Source of the DNA: Methanobacteriota archaeon
GTDB taxonomy: Archaea > Thermoplasmatota > Poseidoniia > Poseidoniales > Poseidoniaceae
Assembly: GCA_002702945.1 (NCBI GenBank)
Contig: PADF01000006.1
Span: forward strand, 39,646 to 70,176
Direction: 5' to 3'
DNA length: 30,531 nt
In this document: positions 1 to 6,425 of the stretch, one piece after another
Position numbering within the stretch: the stretch's first letter is position 1
How the letters are laid out: the number at the start of each line of letters is the position of its first letter
Position numbers and translations under genes: made by a program
Notes under the pieces: generated by a model
What the model was told of the DNA's origin: nothing
What the model saw: the letters and a program-made list of their open reading frames with translations, nothing else
The model's database searches: none

Positions 1-285
1 TGGTGTTGATTTTTCTTCTTCAGGAATTTCAGTTTCATTCGAAGAGGATACCACTTCATTTTCAATTATTTCATCTACTTCCGCGTTATCATCCGAAATT
101 TCAGAATTAGCTTCATTCACATCTGCCAATTCTTCCCCAGGAATTGTTTCTTCTGAGTTAGATTCTTCAGCTTTATTGATTTCTAAGCCGCTCAGTGTGC
201 CAAATGCCCCATCGAGCATATTTTCGACTCTTGCATTTTCAGCATCCTCTCGGGCTTTTTCAGCAGATGTTTTTTTGGCAGCCAT
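1..285 (-). CDS. Acidic protein of unknown function, N-terminal 95 residues (cut by window edge)
   Basis: An open frame runs from an ATG at 285 to the left edge of the window without a stop, so only the N-terminal 95 residues are seen. The start is supported by a GGAGAG ribosome binding site a few bases upstream. The protein opens with a short basic, Ala/Lys-rich stretch (MAAKKTSAEKARED) and then becomes strongly acidic, dominated by Glu, Asp, Ser and Asn with almost no aromatic residues. This looks like a disordered tail rather than a folded domain. No signal peptide or membrane segment is visible. It is transcribed divergently from the tRNA-Asp gene. The family cannot be recognised from this fragment; a folded domain, if any, lies outside the window. 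Confidence 0.7.
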   Translation of the reverse strand, partial: MAAKKTSAEKAREDAENARVENMLDGAFGTLSGLEINKAEESNSEETIPGEELADVNEANSEISDDNAEVDEIIENEVVSSSNETEIPEEEKSTP

Positions 286-318
286 GTTTAACTCTCCGGT
301 CAAGCCACATAGAGCGGC

Positions 319-325
319 TTAAATA
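319..325 (+). promoter_or_regulatory. TATA-like box for tRNA-Asp
   Basis: The sequence TTAAATA lies 29-35 bases upstream of the first base of the tRNA, roughly where an archaeal TBP box is expected. Position and composition are the only evidence. Confidence 0.45.
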
Positions 326-353
326 GCGGTTGCGCTCCGACGAGTATGCTAAG

Positions 354-428
354 GCCCGCTTGGTGTAGAGGTTATCATGCAGGATTGTCATTCCTGCGAC
401 CCGGGTTCAATTCCCGGAGTGGGCGCCA
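354..428 (+). tRNA. tRNA-Asp (GTC), with encoded CCA
   Basis: A full cloverleaf can be folded by eye. The acceptor stem GCCCGCT pairs with AGTGGGC (one G-T wobble). The anticodon stem CAGGA/TCCTG encloses the loop TTGTCAT with anticodon GTC, and the T arm is a CCGGG/CCCGG stem with loop TTCAATT. The discriminator base is G (425), as expected for tRNA-Asp, and the CCA tail is encoded (426-428). No intron is present. A T-rich stretch follows directly and may end transcription. Confidence 0.95.
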
Positions 429-430
429 AA

Positions 431-442
431 TGCTAATTTTTA
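431..442 (+). terminator. T-rich stretch after tRNA-Asp, possible terminator
   Basis: TGCTAATTTTTA starts two bases after the CCA end of tRNA-Asp. Oligo-T tracts are sufficient for termination by archaeal RNA polymerase. The same string recurs right after the stop codon at 8735. Confidence 0.35.
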
Positions 443-464
443 GGTTGTTTGTCGACCATTCGCG

Positions 465-476
465 TTTTATTATATA
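465..476 (+). promoter_or_regulatory. TATA box for the ubiquitin-like polyprotein gene
   Basis: The stretch TTTATTATATAC is a good archaeal TATA box. Adding the usual 25-27 bases puts transcription start near 498, just ahead of a GAGGAAG ribosome binding site (498-504) and the ATG at 509. Because this box lies downstream of the alternative start at 449, it argues for 509 as the true start. Confidence 0.55.
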
Positions 477-508
477 CACTCGAAAATCTAGGTTTCCGAG
501 GAAGTAGT

Positions 509-1147
509 ATGTCAGAAAAGAAATACATCGTAGAAATAGCAGACTCGACTGGACACTCAGTCGTAGAAATGACCGCACCAGAAATTGTTGAAAAGGCCAC
601 TGAGTCCGAAGGCTCATGGATTTTCATCGACAATAGATTGGTTAATGCCAATGAATTAGAAAGCATGGAGATAGGTATGGATTCGAAGATAAGAATTATG
701 CCAGGAATTGTTGGTGGCCTAGAAAAAGAGGAACCATCTTACACTGTTGAAGTCGCAGACAATACAGGGCATTCAATTGTTGAAATGACCAAGTCAGAAT
801 TAGTGGAGACGGCCAGTACCCAGGGAACTTGGCTTTTTGTCGATGATAAAATGGTATCAGCCACAGAACTTCAATCTATGGAAATAGAATCATCTTCACG
901 CCTAAGGGCCATGCCAGGTCTTGTCGGAGGGATTGATGAGGACACCTTCATAGTTGAAATCGCCGACGAAACCGGACACTCTGAAGTTAAGATGACGAAG
1001 CCAGAATTAATTGAGCATGCCAATAACTGTCAGGGCACATGGGTCTTTGTGGATAATAGAATGGTTTCAACAGCGGATCTATCCGGAATAGACCTACGAG
1101 ACGCACAAAAAATACGATTAATGCCAGGTTTAGTTGGCGGAAATTAG
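509..1147 (+). CDS. Tandem three-repeat ubiquitin/MoaD-like (beta-grasp) polyprotein
   Basis: The 212-residue product is three tandem repeats of about 70 residues (roughly 6-70, 78-141 and 147-211). Each begins with a [YF]xVE[IV]AD strand and a TGHS turn, then a helix, then a GTWxFVDxxMV-type strand, and ends in MPG[IL]VGG, with Gly-Gly at 69-70, 140-141 and 210-211. The C-terminal pattern (VD or VN, a variable loop, hydrophobic strand, Pro, then Val-Gly-Gly) resembles MoaD, ThiS and archaeal SAMP proteins, whose terminal Gly-Gly is adenylated by an E1-like enzyme. Short acidic linkers separate the repeats, and a single Asn follows the last Gly-Gly, as in polyubiquitin precursors. An in-frame start at 449 would add 20 residues but lies upstream of the TATA box. 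No E1, E2 or JAMM protease gene is visible nearby. The fold is inferred from pattern only; a non-conjugating tandem repeat protein is the main alternative. Confidence 0.75.
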   Translation: MSEKKYIVEIADSTGHSVVEMTAPEIVEKATESEGSWIFIDNRLVNANELESMEIGMDSKIRIMPGIVGGLEKEEPSYTVEVADNTGHSIVEMTKSELVETASTQGTWLFVDDKMVSATELQSMEIESSSRLRAMPGLVGGIDEDTFIVEIADETGHSEVKMTKPELIEHANNCQGTWVFVDNRMVSTADLSGIDLRDAQKIRLMPGLVGGN

Positions 1148-1220
1148 GTATTTGAAGAATACTTTCGCGTCGGACAGGTTAAGAAAGAGTGCTTAGTCGG
1201 GTCGACTGGAGTTGAACCGA

Positions 1221-1373
1221 ATGGTAGAGCTAGTTGACTATAAGTGTGCAGTGTGTGGAAGTATAGAATCATTCCACAGAGAGCGTAATGGAATTAGCTG
1301 TAAGACATGCGGATCTCGTGTTTTCATGAAGTTAAGAAGGAATGCAAACACAAAGAGACTTGTAGCAGAGTGA
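1221..1373 (+). CDS. rpoP: DNA-directed RNA polymerase subunit P (Rpb12-like zinc ribbon)
   Basis: This 50-residue protein carries one zinc ribbon: Cys9 and Cys12 in a YKCAVCG knuckle, and Cys27 and Cys30 in a CKTCGSR knuckle, followed by a basic tail (MKLRRNANTKR). Size, spacing and the CGSRVxxK sequence after the second knuckle match archaeal RpoP, the counterpart of eukaryotic Rpb12, which helps assemble and stabilise the RNA polymerase core. The ATG at 1221 is preceded by GGAGTTGA, a good ribosome binding site. It lies 73 bases after the ubiquitin-like gene and 18 bases before the RFC-like gene, so the three may be co-transcribed. Confidence 0.9.
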   Translation: MVELVDYKCAVCGSIESFHRERNGISCKTCGSRVFMKLRRNANTKRLVAE

Positions 1374-1391
1374 AATTAGTTCCGCGCAGGG

Positions 1392-2543
1392 TTGAAAGAC
1401 CTTCGACATACAACACTCATCATGCCATCTTGGTTAGAGACAAAGTCACCTTTTCTTTTCCAAGATTTATTATTGCCAAACCAAATAATAAACAGTATAG
1501 AAAAGGTATCATTACAGTCTAATCCGCCTCATTTACTAATTTCAGGTCCGTCTGGTGTTGGTAAAACTGCAATATGGAGACTAATAGCAAGACAGGTATT
1601 AGGGCCATCGCACAAGTCTACAACCCATATTCTAAACGCCAAAGATCTTTCTAGAACTAGTGGCGCTATGGGTAAATTTGAGTCCTTTTTACGCCCTGAA
1701 GGGACCTCTTCAAAAGATACTCTAGCTGGTAGAACAAGCCTAGATGCATATGACTCTGGCCTAGTAAAAGTTCAAGATGATAGAGGGCCACCTGCCGGTT
1801 TTGAATCTGTAAAAGACCCGCAAAGTACCCCTATTTCTAGAATAATTGTAATCGAAGATGCCGATTACTTAGGCAATATTAGACAATCATACCTTAGAAG
1901 AATGATGGAAAAGAGCAGTAACAGTGCAAGATTTATTTTCACCACTACTACCCCTTCGAGATTAATTGAAGCATTAAGGAGCAGAACTCAGCATATACGA
2001 TTGCCTAGAACAAGTCGCCAAGAAATAGAAAATCTATTAGAGAAGATTTCGATACAAGAAGGCCTAAATCCAGCTAGAGGCATTCTAGGAGATATTGCTC
2101 ACGTGGCAAATGGTAATATCCGTAAGGCAATATTCCTGTTAGAAGTTCTATACCTCAGAGGTATGTTGGATTCGAGAAAAAATCTTCAAGATGTAATTTC
2201 ATCTTCTGCACATAGAGAGATACAACTAATGCTAGAAGAAGCAATAAGGGGTAGAGTTCATGACTGGAAATGGGAGAAAATCGGTAATAAGAATACTCGA
2301 GTCCTCAAGGGAGCAATGGGAGTTTTAGATCAAATAATGGATAAGCAAAGCCTTGAAGCCGAAGACATTGTCAAGCATTTGCACAAATTAATGACCGAGG
2401 GAAGGATTCATTTGAAGGACATTGAACTTTCAAAATTAATAATATCATTAGCTAAATGCGAAGTTGCTATTCAAAAAACTTCTCAACCTCGTATTGAACT
2501 AGAAAAATTCTTTATGGATGTTGCTGAACTTTCAAAACAATAA
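1392..2543 (+). CDS. Divergent replication factor C small-subunit-like AAA+ ATPase
   Basis: The 383-residue product is a clamp-loader-type AAA+ protein. It has an RFC-like N-terminus (WLETKSPFLFQDLLLPNQI, compare WxEKYRP...DxxGQ), Walker A GPSGVGKT (52-59), Walker B IIVIEDAD (151-158), a sensor-1 region (FTTTTPSRL, 183-191) and an SRC-like arginine-finger motif, RSRTQ (196-200). The C-terminal half is helical, as in the RFC collar. Two features depart from ordinary RfcS: Walker A and B are about 100 residues apart because of an insertion at roughly 100-145, and the second Walker B acid is Asp (EDAD) where RFC has DEAD. It is probably a paralogue working with, or apart from, the canonical loader. 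The TTG at 1392 follows a weak GCAGGG site; an in-frame ATG at 1422 is the alternative. Confidence 0.75.
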   Translation: MKDLRHTTLIMPSWLETKSPFLFQDLLLPNQIINSIEKVSLQSNPPHLLISGPSGVGKTAIWRLIARQVLGPSHKSTTHILNAKDLSRTSGAMGKFESFLRPEGTSSKDTLAGRTSLDAYDSGLVKVQDDRGPPAGFESVKDPQSTPISRIIVIEDADYLGNIRQSYLRRMMEKSSNSARFIFTTTTPSRLIEALRSRTQHIRLPRTSRQEIENLLEKISIQEGLNPARGILGDIAHVANGNIRKAIFLLEVLYLRGMLDSRKNLQDVISSSAHREIQLMLEEAIRGRVHDWKWEKIGNKNTRVLKGAMGVLDQIMDKQSLEAEDIVKHLHKLMTEGRIHLKDIELSKLIISLAKCEVAIQKTSQPRIELEKFFMDVAELSKQ

Positions 2544-2580
2544 TCGTAATGCTCATGACATGAAGTTGGTTGGACCGTTT

Positions 2581-2654
2581 GGGCGTGTAGCATAGTTGGA
2601 TAATGCATCGGCCTCCTAAGCCGAAGATCGCGGGTTCAAATCCTGCTGCGCCCG
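2581..2654 (+). tRNA. tRNA-Arg (CCT)
   Basis: The acceptor stem GGGCGTG pairs with TGCGCCC (two G-T wobbles). The anticodon stem TCGGC/GCCGA encloses loop CTCCTAA with anticodon CCT, and the T arm contains GGTTCAAATCC. The discriminator is G at 2654. No CCA is encoded, unlike tRNA-Asp in this window, and there is no intron. A T-rich CTAATTTTA lies about 15 bases downstream. Confidence 0.95.
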
Positions 2655-2704
2655 TTTGACAGTTTATTTCTAATTTTAAGGCAAGAAGTAAAGCCTAGGA
2701 CCTT

Positions 2705-4249
2705 GTGAGCGGTATTGTTAAGATGGCCAAGAGTAACAAGTCAGAAGACTTTCAAAGTCTCGAATTACCTGACCCTTATGGGCACGGGTTTGAGAGAATC
2801 GAAGACCCTCTAGAACATACCCGCCGGCAGTGGGAAAAGTTAGAACAAAGAAGACAATTAGTTGGAAATATTACTCGTAATAACTTTCTACTTTTTTGGC
2901 GTTCTATAGCAGGTTTAACATTAGCTTTTTTTTCACTTCTTGGAGTTTTATTTCCACAACAAATTTCACAAAACTTGAACTTAGTGTTTATATTACCAGT
3001 GCCAATATTACTTGCAACACTACCAAGTATTATCGCCAGTGAATCCGCATGGCATGCAATGCAAGCAAGACTTTCACTAAGAGAACAGGGCGGTTTTAGC
3101 AATGGTAGTAAGCATGCATTGAGAGTACAACCGGGGATGGATCGTATTTTAGATGGGCTTAGAGACCACAGACGAAATAATCTAGTTAGTACAGTTTTAA
3201 TCGGACTTTCCCTAGGTTTGATGCTATTATCGTTATCTCCTCCGCCTGGCTCAGTAGCCTGGAATTTAGCCCTTATTATAGCAATGAGTTCAGGATTTTT
3301 ATACACCTTCCACGCACAACATACATTGGATTATGTACGCCAACTCGGAGATAAATTTCCAAATTTAGTTTTTCATTCACCTACGCACCATCCAACACAA
3401 TTAGGAAGCATTCTTGGAGACTTACTTGTGACACATTTAGATCCAGACTTATACTTAGAATGGTGTGATTGGAAAGAACAATTTGAAAAATCTCTGATCC
3501 CGGGATATGATAAAAGACAGGCATTGGAGAGATTATTGTATGTCTTATATCTCCACAATGAAGATGTTTTGAAAACACATAGAGTTCCTGAAGAATTATC
3601 TGTTTTTATGAAAAGAAATTCAGTTAAACAAATTTTGCTAATCGAGGAAAACAGGTTTAATTGGCGAACATTACAACGTTTAATTTCACACGCTAAAGCG
3701 TGGCAACCTAGCGCATTTTATATCCTAGATCGTTTACAAAATGATTTACTTTCAGGAAAACCAGAGTTGATTAGAGCGAAGTGGAGAATGGATGCTGCTA
3801 TTGATGACAAAAGTATAGATGGTTCAGCCAACCTATTTATTTCTCTAAATAATCAAACATTTGAGTCAAGGCATGTTAAGGTAGAGGTTTTAGTTCCAAA
3901 TGGAGAGCCTAAATCTCGCGATCATCGTTTTGAATTAAAGCCCTGCCCACCTCCTCGGCAAGAAATCAAGCTCTCTAATTCCACTGATGAAGACGCTCTA
4001 GACTGGATCCCTAGATACTTGGAGAAAGGAGTAGTTTTGTGGATAAATGTTGCATGGAATAGGAAATTCTATGGCCGCTCAGATATTCAAGTTATTTTAA
4101 GAGATGATGATGGAATAATTCTTGAATCGCTAGTTTTGACAACATTTGTTGAATCTAATTCTGCTGATAATACGCGTGAAAGAATCAAACGTCTCGAAAA
4201 GGCTAGAAAAATCGGGGAATTAGCTATACCAAATGTGGAATTTTCTTGA
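2705..4249 (+). CDS. Four-helix membrane protein with a large cytosolic C-terminal region, unknown function
   Basis: The 514-residue protein has a charged, soluble N-terminus, then two hydrophobic pairs: roughly residues 65-85 and 95-115, and 160-178 and 185-205. After the fourth helix about 310 residues look soluble: a helical part (DYVRQLGDKFPNL onward, with Trp-rich DLYLEWCDWKEQF) and a beta-rich end (residues about 365-490) resembling an Ig-like fold. No catalytic motif, heme or metal site is evident, and I do not recognise the family. The start is a GTG at 2705 with AGGA four bases upstream; an ATG at 2723 would remove six residues. It stands alone between tRNA-Arg and the flavoprotein gene. 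Confidence 0.75.
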   Translation: MSGIVKMAKSNKSEDFQSLELPDPYGHGFERIEDPLEHTRRQWEKLEQRRQLVGNITRNNFLLFWRSIAGLTLAFFSLLGVLFPQQISQNLNLVFILPVPILLATLPSIIASESAWHAMQARLSLREQGGFSNGSKHALRVQPGMDRILDGLRDHRRNNLVSTVLIGLSLGLMLLSLSPPPGSVAWNLALIIAMSSGFLYTFHAQHTLDYVRQLGDKFPNLVFHSPTHHPTQLGSILGDLLVTHLDPDLYLEWCDWKEQFEKSLIPGYDKRQALERLLYVLYLHNEDVLKTHRVPEELSVFMKRNSVKQILLIEENRFNWRTLQRLISHAKAWQPSAFYILDRLQNDLLSGKPELIRAKWRMDAAIDDKSIDGSANLFISLNNQTFESRHVKVEVLVPNGEPKSRDHRFELKPCPPPRQEIKLSNSTDEDALDWIPRYLEKGVVLWINVAWNRKFYGRSDIQVILRDDDGIILESLVLTTFVESNSADNTRERIKRLEKARKIGELAIPNVEFS

Positions 4250-4263
4250 AGCCATCAAGTCAA

Positions 4264-4298
4264 TAAAGCGCTTTACTTATTGCCAACCGATTGTTGGC
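4264..4298. promoter_or_regulatory. Two inverted repeats in the gap before the flavoprotein gene
   Basis: A perfect 12-bp palindrome, TAAAGCGCTTTA (4264-4275), is followed six bases later by a hairpin of GCCAAC (4282-4287) and GTTGGC (4293-4298) with a 5-base loop. Both sit in the 71-base gap between 4249 and 4321. They could be an operator, a terminator for the upstream gene, or both; there is no long T-tract. Confidence 0.4.
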
Positions 4299-4320
4299 TT
4301 ATCTCAACGGGTGAATTGAA

Positions 4321-5943
4321 TTGGAAGCATGGGATGTTTTAGTCATAGGTGATGGCCCCGCTGCACTGCGTTCAGCAGCTTCAGCCGCCAAGCAAGGAGC
4401 CCAAACTCTAATGGTATCTCCAAATGCACTGGGAGATGGGAGTTCATTTGCTACGGATGGACTTTCTTCTGCAATTCAAGAATCCAATAATAAGGGGCAC
4501 AGAGAGGATACAATACTGACAGGTTCATATCTCTGTGACCAAGACATAGTATCGATTAGAACGAGTCAAGCGATTAAAGAAATGGACTTATTAGAGCGCT
4601 GGGGGGTAATTTTTCAGCGTGATGCCAAAGGCTTACCTGTTGCACATATGGGGATCGGGCATTCTAAACCTAGAATTGTTAATTCAGGTGACGGCATGGG
4701 TAAAGAGATACAACAGGTACTCGAAGAACAATGTATGAAATATGGTGTGGTAAGAAGAGGAGACCAAGTTCCCATTTCACTTGTACACAATAACAATAGT
4801 GTATGCGGAGTTATCACTGCCGATTTAGTCAATGGAAATTTTGTTGCAATTCAATGCAAGGCGATAATCCTTGCAGACGGTGGCTTTGAAGAGGTATTTT
4901 CTAATGGTAAGGCAAATATTGGGATGGACCTAGCACTTCGTTCTGGAGTACCGCTAAGAGGAATGGAATTTATTTCCAAATCTCCTCTTTCTGTTAAAGA
5001 TACTAACATGATTTTACCATTTGGTATGATTAATTCCGGGGCAACAATACATCAAGTAGACGGAACTCCGGTTGAAGCTGGAACAGTTATTGAGATGTGC
5101 AAAATTTCTAATGACTCCGGAACAGTTGTTTTAGATGCTAGAGAAATGGGCGAGCAGTCCAAGTGGTGGAATTCAATTTTTAGAAATATCAAACAAAGAA
5201 CAGGTATTGATATTTCAAAACAAACAGTGGCACTTGAAAATCAGGTCGATGCAACACTTGGTGGTTTGCCTATCGATGAGCATGGTAGAGTGGTTATTGG
5301 CAAATGGTCGCGGTGGTTTACAGGATTATATTCAGCCGGAGACGCTGCTTGTTCAGGGCTTCATGGAGCAGGGCTACTACAAGGAAATCGATTACTTGAT
5401 TCTTTAGCCGGTGGAAATTCTGCAGGCCAGCATGCCGGAAATTGGTCTAGTAGTAGTAAATTCTCAGGCGCCAATTTAATCAAAGAATCCTTGGAAATAG
5501 CAAATTCTAATCATAATTCTCGCTTTGCTAACAAAGACGGAAATGATAGCGTTGTTAGGATCGGCATAGTATCAAGTAAACTTAGAGAAATTGCATTGAA
5601 TTATGCCAATAACGATAATGATTCAGAATCTTATAGCCAATTAATTGAATCCTTAGAAGAGTTGACAATTGTTGCAGATTCTATACATCTAGACCAAGAG
5701 TCTTTGATTGCCAATACCAACATGCTTTCAATGCTTCAAACACAGGCAGGCATAAGATTGTTGAAGTGTGCTCTAAGAGCTAGTTTGGCAAGAAATGAAA
5801 GCAGAGGTCTTCATCAAAGAAATGATTTCCAAGAGCAAGATTCAGATTTATTACATCACATAACCGTTGATAATGATGGTAAAATCGGAACCCTCGCTTT
5901 GAGAAAGAGCGAGACGGGGAATTGGATTCTCACTCCACAGTGA
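4321..5943 (+). CDS. Orphan FAD-dependent oxidoreductase of the SdhA/FrdA/NadB superfamily, catalytic residues altered
   Basis: The 540-residue protein starts with a dinucleotide-binding motif (VLVIGDGPAALRSA). It follows the order of succinate dehydrogenase/fumarate reductase flavoproteins: a GSYLCDQDIV segment, the ILADGGFE strand, the ALRSGVPLRGMEF segment, LGGLPIDEHGRV, and the FAD-contacting GLYSAGDAAC (about 337-346). Two active-site blocks differ. The FHPT block is ISKSPLS (about 217-223), so the catalytic His is absent, and GANRLGxNSL reads GAGLLQGNRL, so the proton-transfer Arg is shifted or lost. The C-terminus from about 400 is divergent, and no SdhB, C or D gene is next to it. FAD binding is likely; normal succinate, fumarate or aspartate chemistry is not. 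The TTG start at 4321 is supported by GGGTGA six bases upstream and by the glycine motif at the very N-terminus. Confidence 0.75.
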   Translation: MEAWDVLVIGDGPAALRSAASAAKQGAQTLMVSPNALGDGSSFATDGLSSAIQESNNKGHREDTILTGSYLCDQDIVSIRTSQAIKEMDLLERWGVIFQRDAKGLPVAHMGIGHSKPRIVNSGDGMGKEIQQVLEEQCMKYGVVRRGDQVPISLVHNNNSVCGVITADLVNGNFVAIQCKAIILADGGFEEVFSNGKANIGMDLALRSGVPLRGMEFISKSPLSVKDTNMILPFGMINSGATIHQVDGTPVEAGTVIEMCKISNDSGTVVLDAREMGEQSKWWNSIFRNIKQRTGIDISKQTVALENQVDATLGGLPIDEHGRVVIGKWSRWFTGLYSAGDAACSGLHGAGLLQGNRLLDSLAGGNSAGQHAGNWSSSSKFSGANLIKESLEIANSNHNSRFANKDGNDSVVRIGIVSSKLREIALNYANNDNDSESYSQLIESLEELTIVADSIHLDQESLIANTNMLSMLQTQAGIRLLKCALRASLARNESRGLHQRNDFQEQDSDLLHHITVDNDGKIGTLALRKSETGNWILTPQ

Positions 5944-5975
5944 GATATGAAAAACCCTCTCGCTTTGGCTTGTCT

Positions 5976-6425
5976 ATGAGCGGAGAAACCTTGTTTGAGA
6001 GAATCATAGCAGGAGAAATCCCTTGCCACAAAGTCTCAGAAGGAAATTCATGGTTCGCATTTCTAGATATTTTTCCGCGCAGAGAAGGCCATACATTAGT
6101 AGTCCCTAAACGCGGAGTGAAGCATATTTCGGAACTTCGAGATGATGAAGTTTCGGAATTATTTGTTGGATTGAAAAGTGTTCAATCTATTTTATCAAAC
6201 TATTTCCAGACCGAAGATTTCACTATATGCGTTCACGATGGCGAGAAGGCAGGACAAGAAGTGCCTCATGTCCATGTCCATGTAATTCCAAGAACTCTTG
6301 GCGACGGTGGGTTGACGTTAATGTCAATGTGGCCTGAAAACCGTTCTATTGGCGGGAATGCAGACCATGAGTCTCTGAATATCCTAGCATCTAAATTGAG
6401 AGGTGATTTTAATGAAACACCCTGA
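5976..6425 (+). CDS. HIT family nucleotide hydrolase/transferase
   Basis: This 149-residue protein matches the HIT (histidine triad) family over its full length. It has FERIIAGEIPCHKV at the N-terminus, FLDIFPRREGHTLVVPKR in the middle, and the active-site triad HVHVHV (His98, His100, His102) followed by IPR. HIT proteins hydrolyse or transfer nucleotidyl groups from substrates such as AMP-lysine or dinucleoside polyphosphates; the middle His is the nucleophile. The ATG at 5976 gives the usual family length and start (MSGETLFERIIAGEIP). An upstream TTG at 5922 would add 18 unrelated residues and overlap the flavoprotein gene. Its end overlaps the start of the acyltransferase gene by 14 bases, implying translational coupling. 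Confidence 0.9.
   Translation: MSGETLFERIIAGEIPCHKVSEGNSWFAFLDIFPRREGHTLVVPKRGVKHISELRDDEVSELFVGLKSVQSILSNYFQTEDFTICVHDGEKAGQEVPHVHVHVIPRTLGDGGLTLMSMWPENRSIGGNADHESLNILASKLRGDFNETP
6400..6407 (+). promoter_or_regulatory. Strong ribosome binding site of the acyltransferase gene
   Basis: GAGGTGAT is a perfect complement of the 3' end of archaeal 16S rRNA and lies four bases before the ATG at 6412. This decides the start in favour of 6412 over the in-frame GTG at 6403, which would lie within the site. Confidence 0.6.

Noticed and set aside
449..508. In-frame upstream extension of the ubiquitin-like gene by 20 residues
   Set aside because: It would begin ahead of the TATA box at 465-476, whereas the ATG at 509 has GAGGAAG in front and starts at the first repeat.
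1307..1522. 71-residue plus-strand frame
   Set aside because: It lies across rpoP and the start of the RFC-like gene in another frame and matches nothing.
2776..3306. 176-residue minus-strand frame
   Set aside because: It is antisense to the four-helix membrane protein and has no ribosome binding site or recognisable pattern.
5976..6425. His-rich HVHVHV as a possible JAMM protease partner of the ubiquitin-like protein
   Set aside because: It is the HIT triad with the full HIT family context; the JAMM pattern needs a Ser and Asp at fixed spacing, which are not there.
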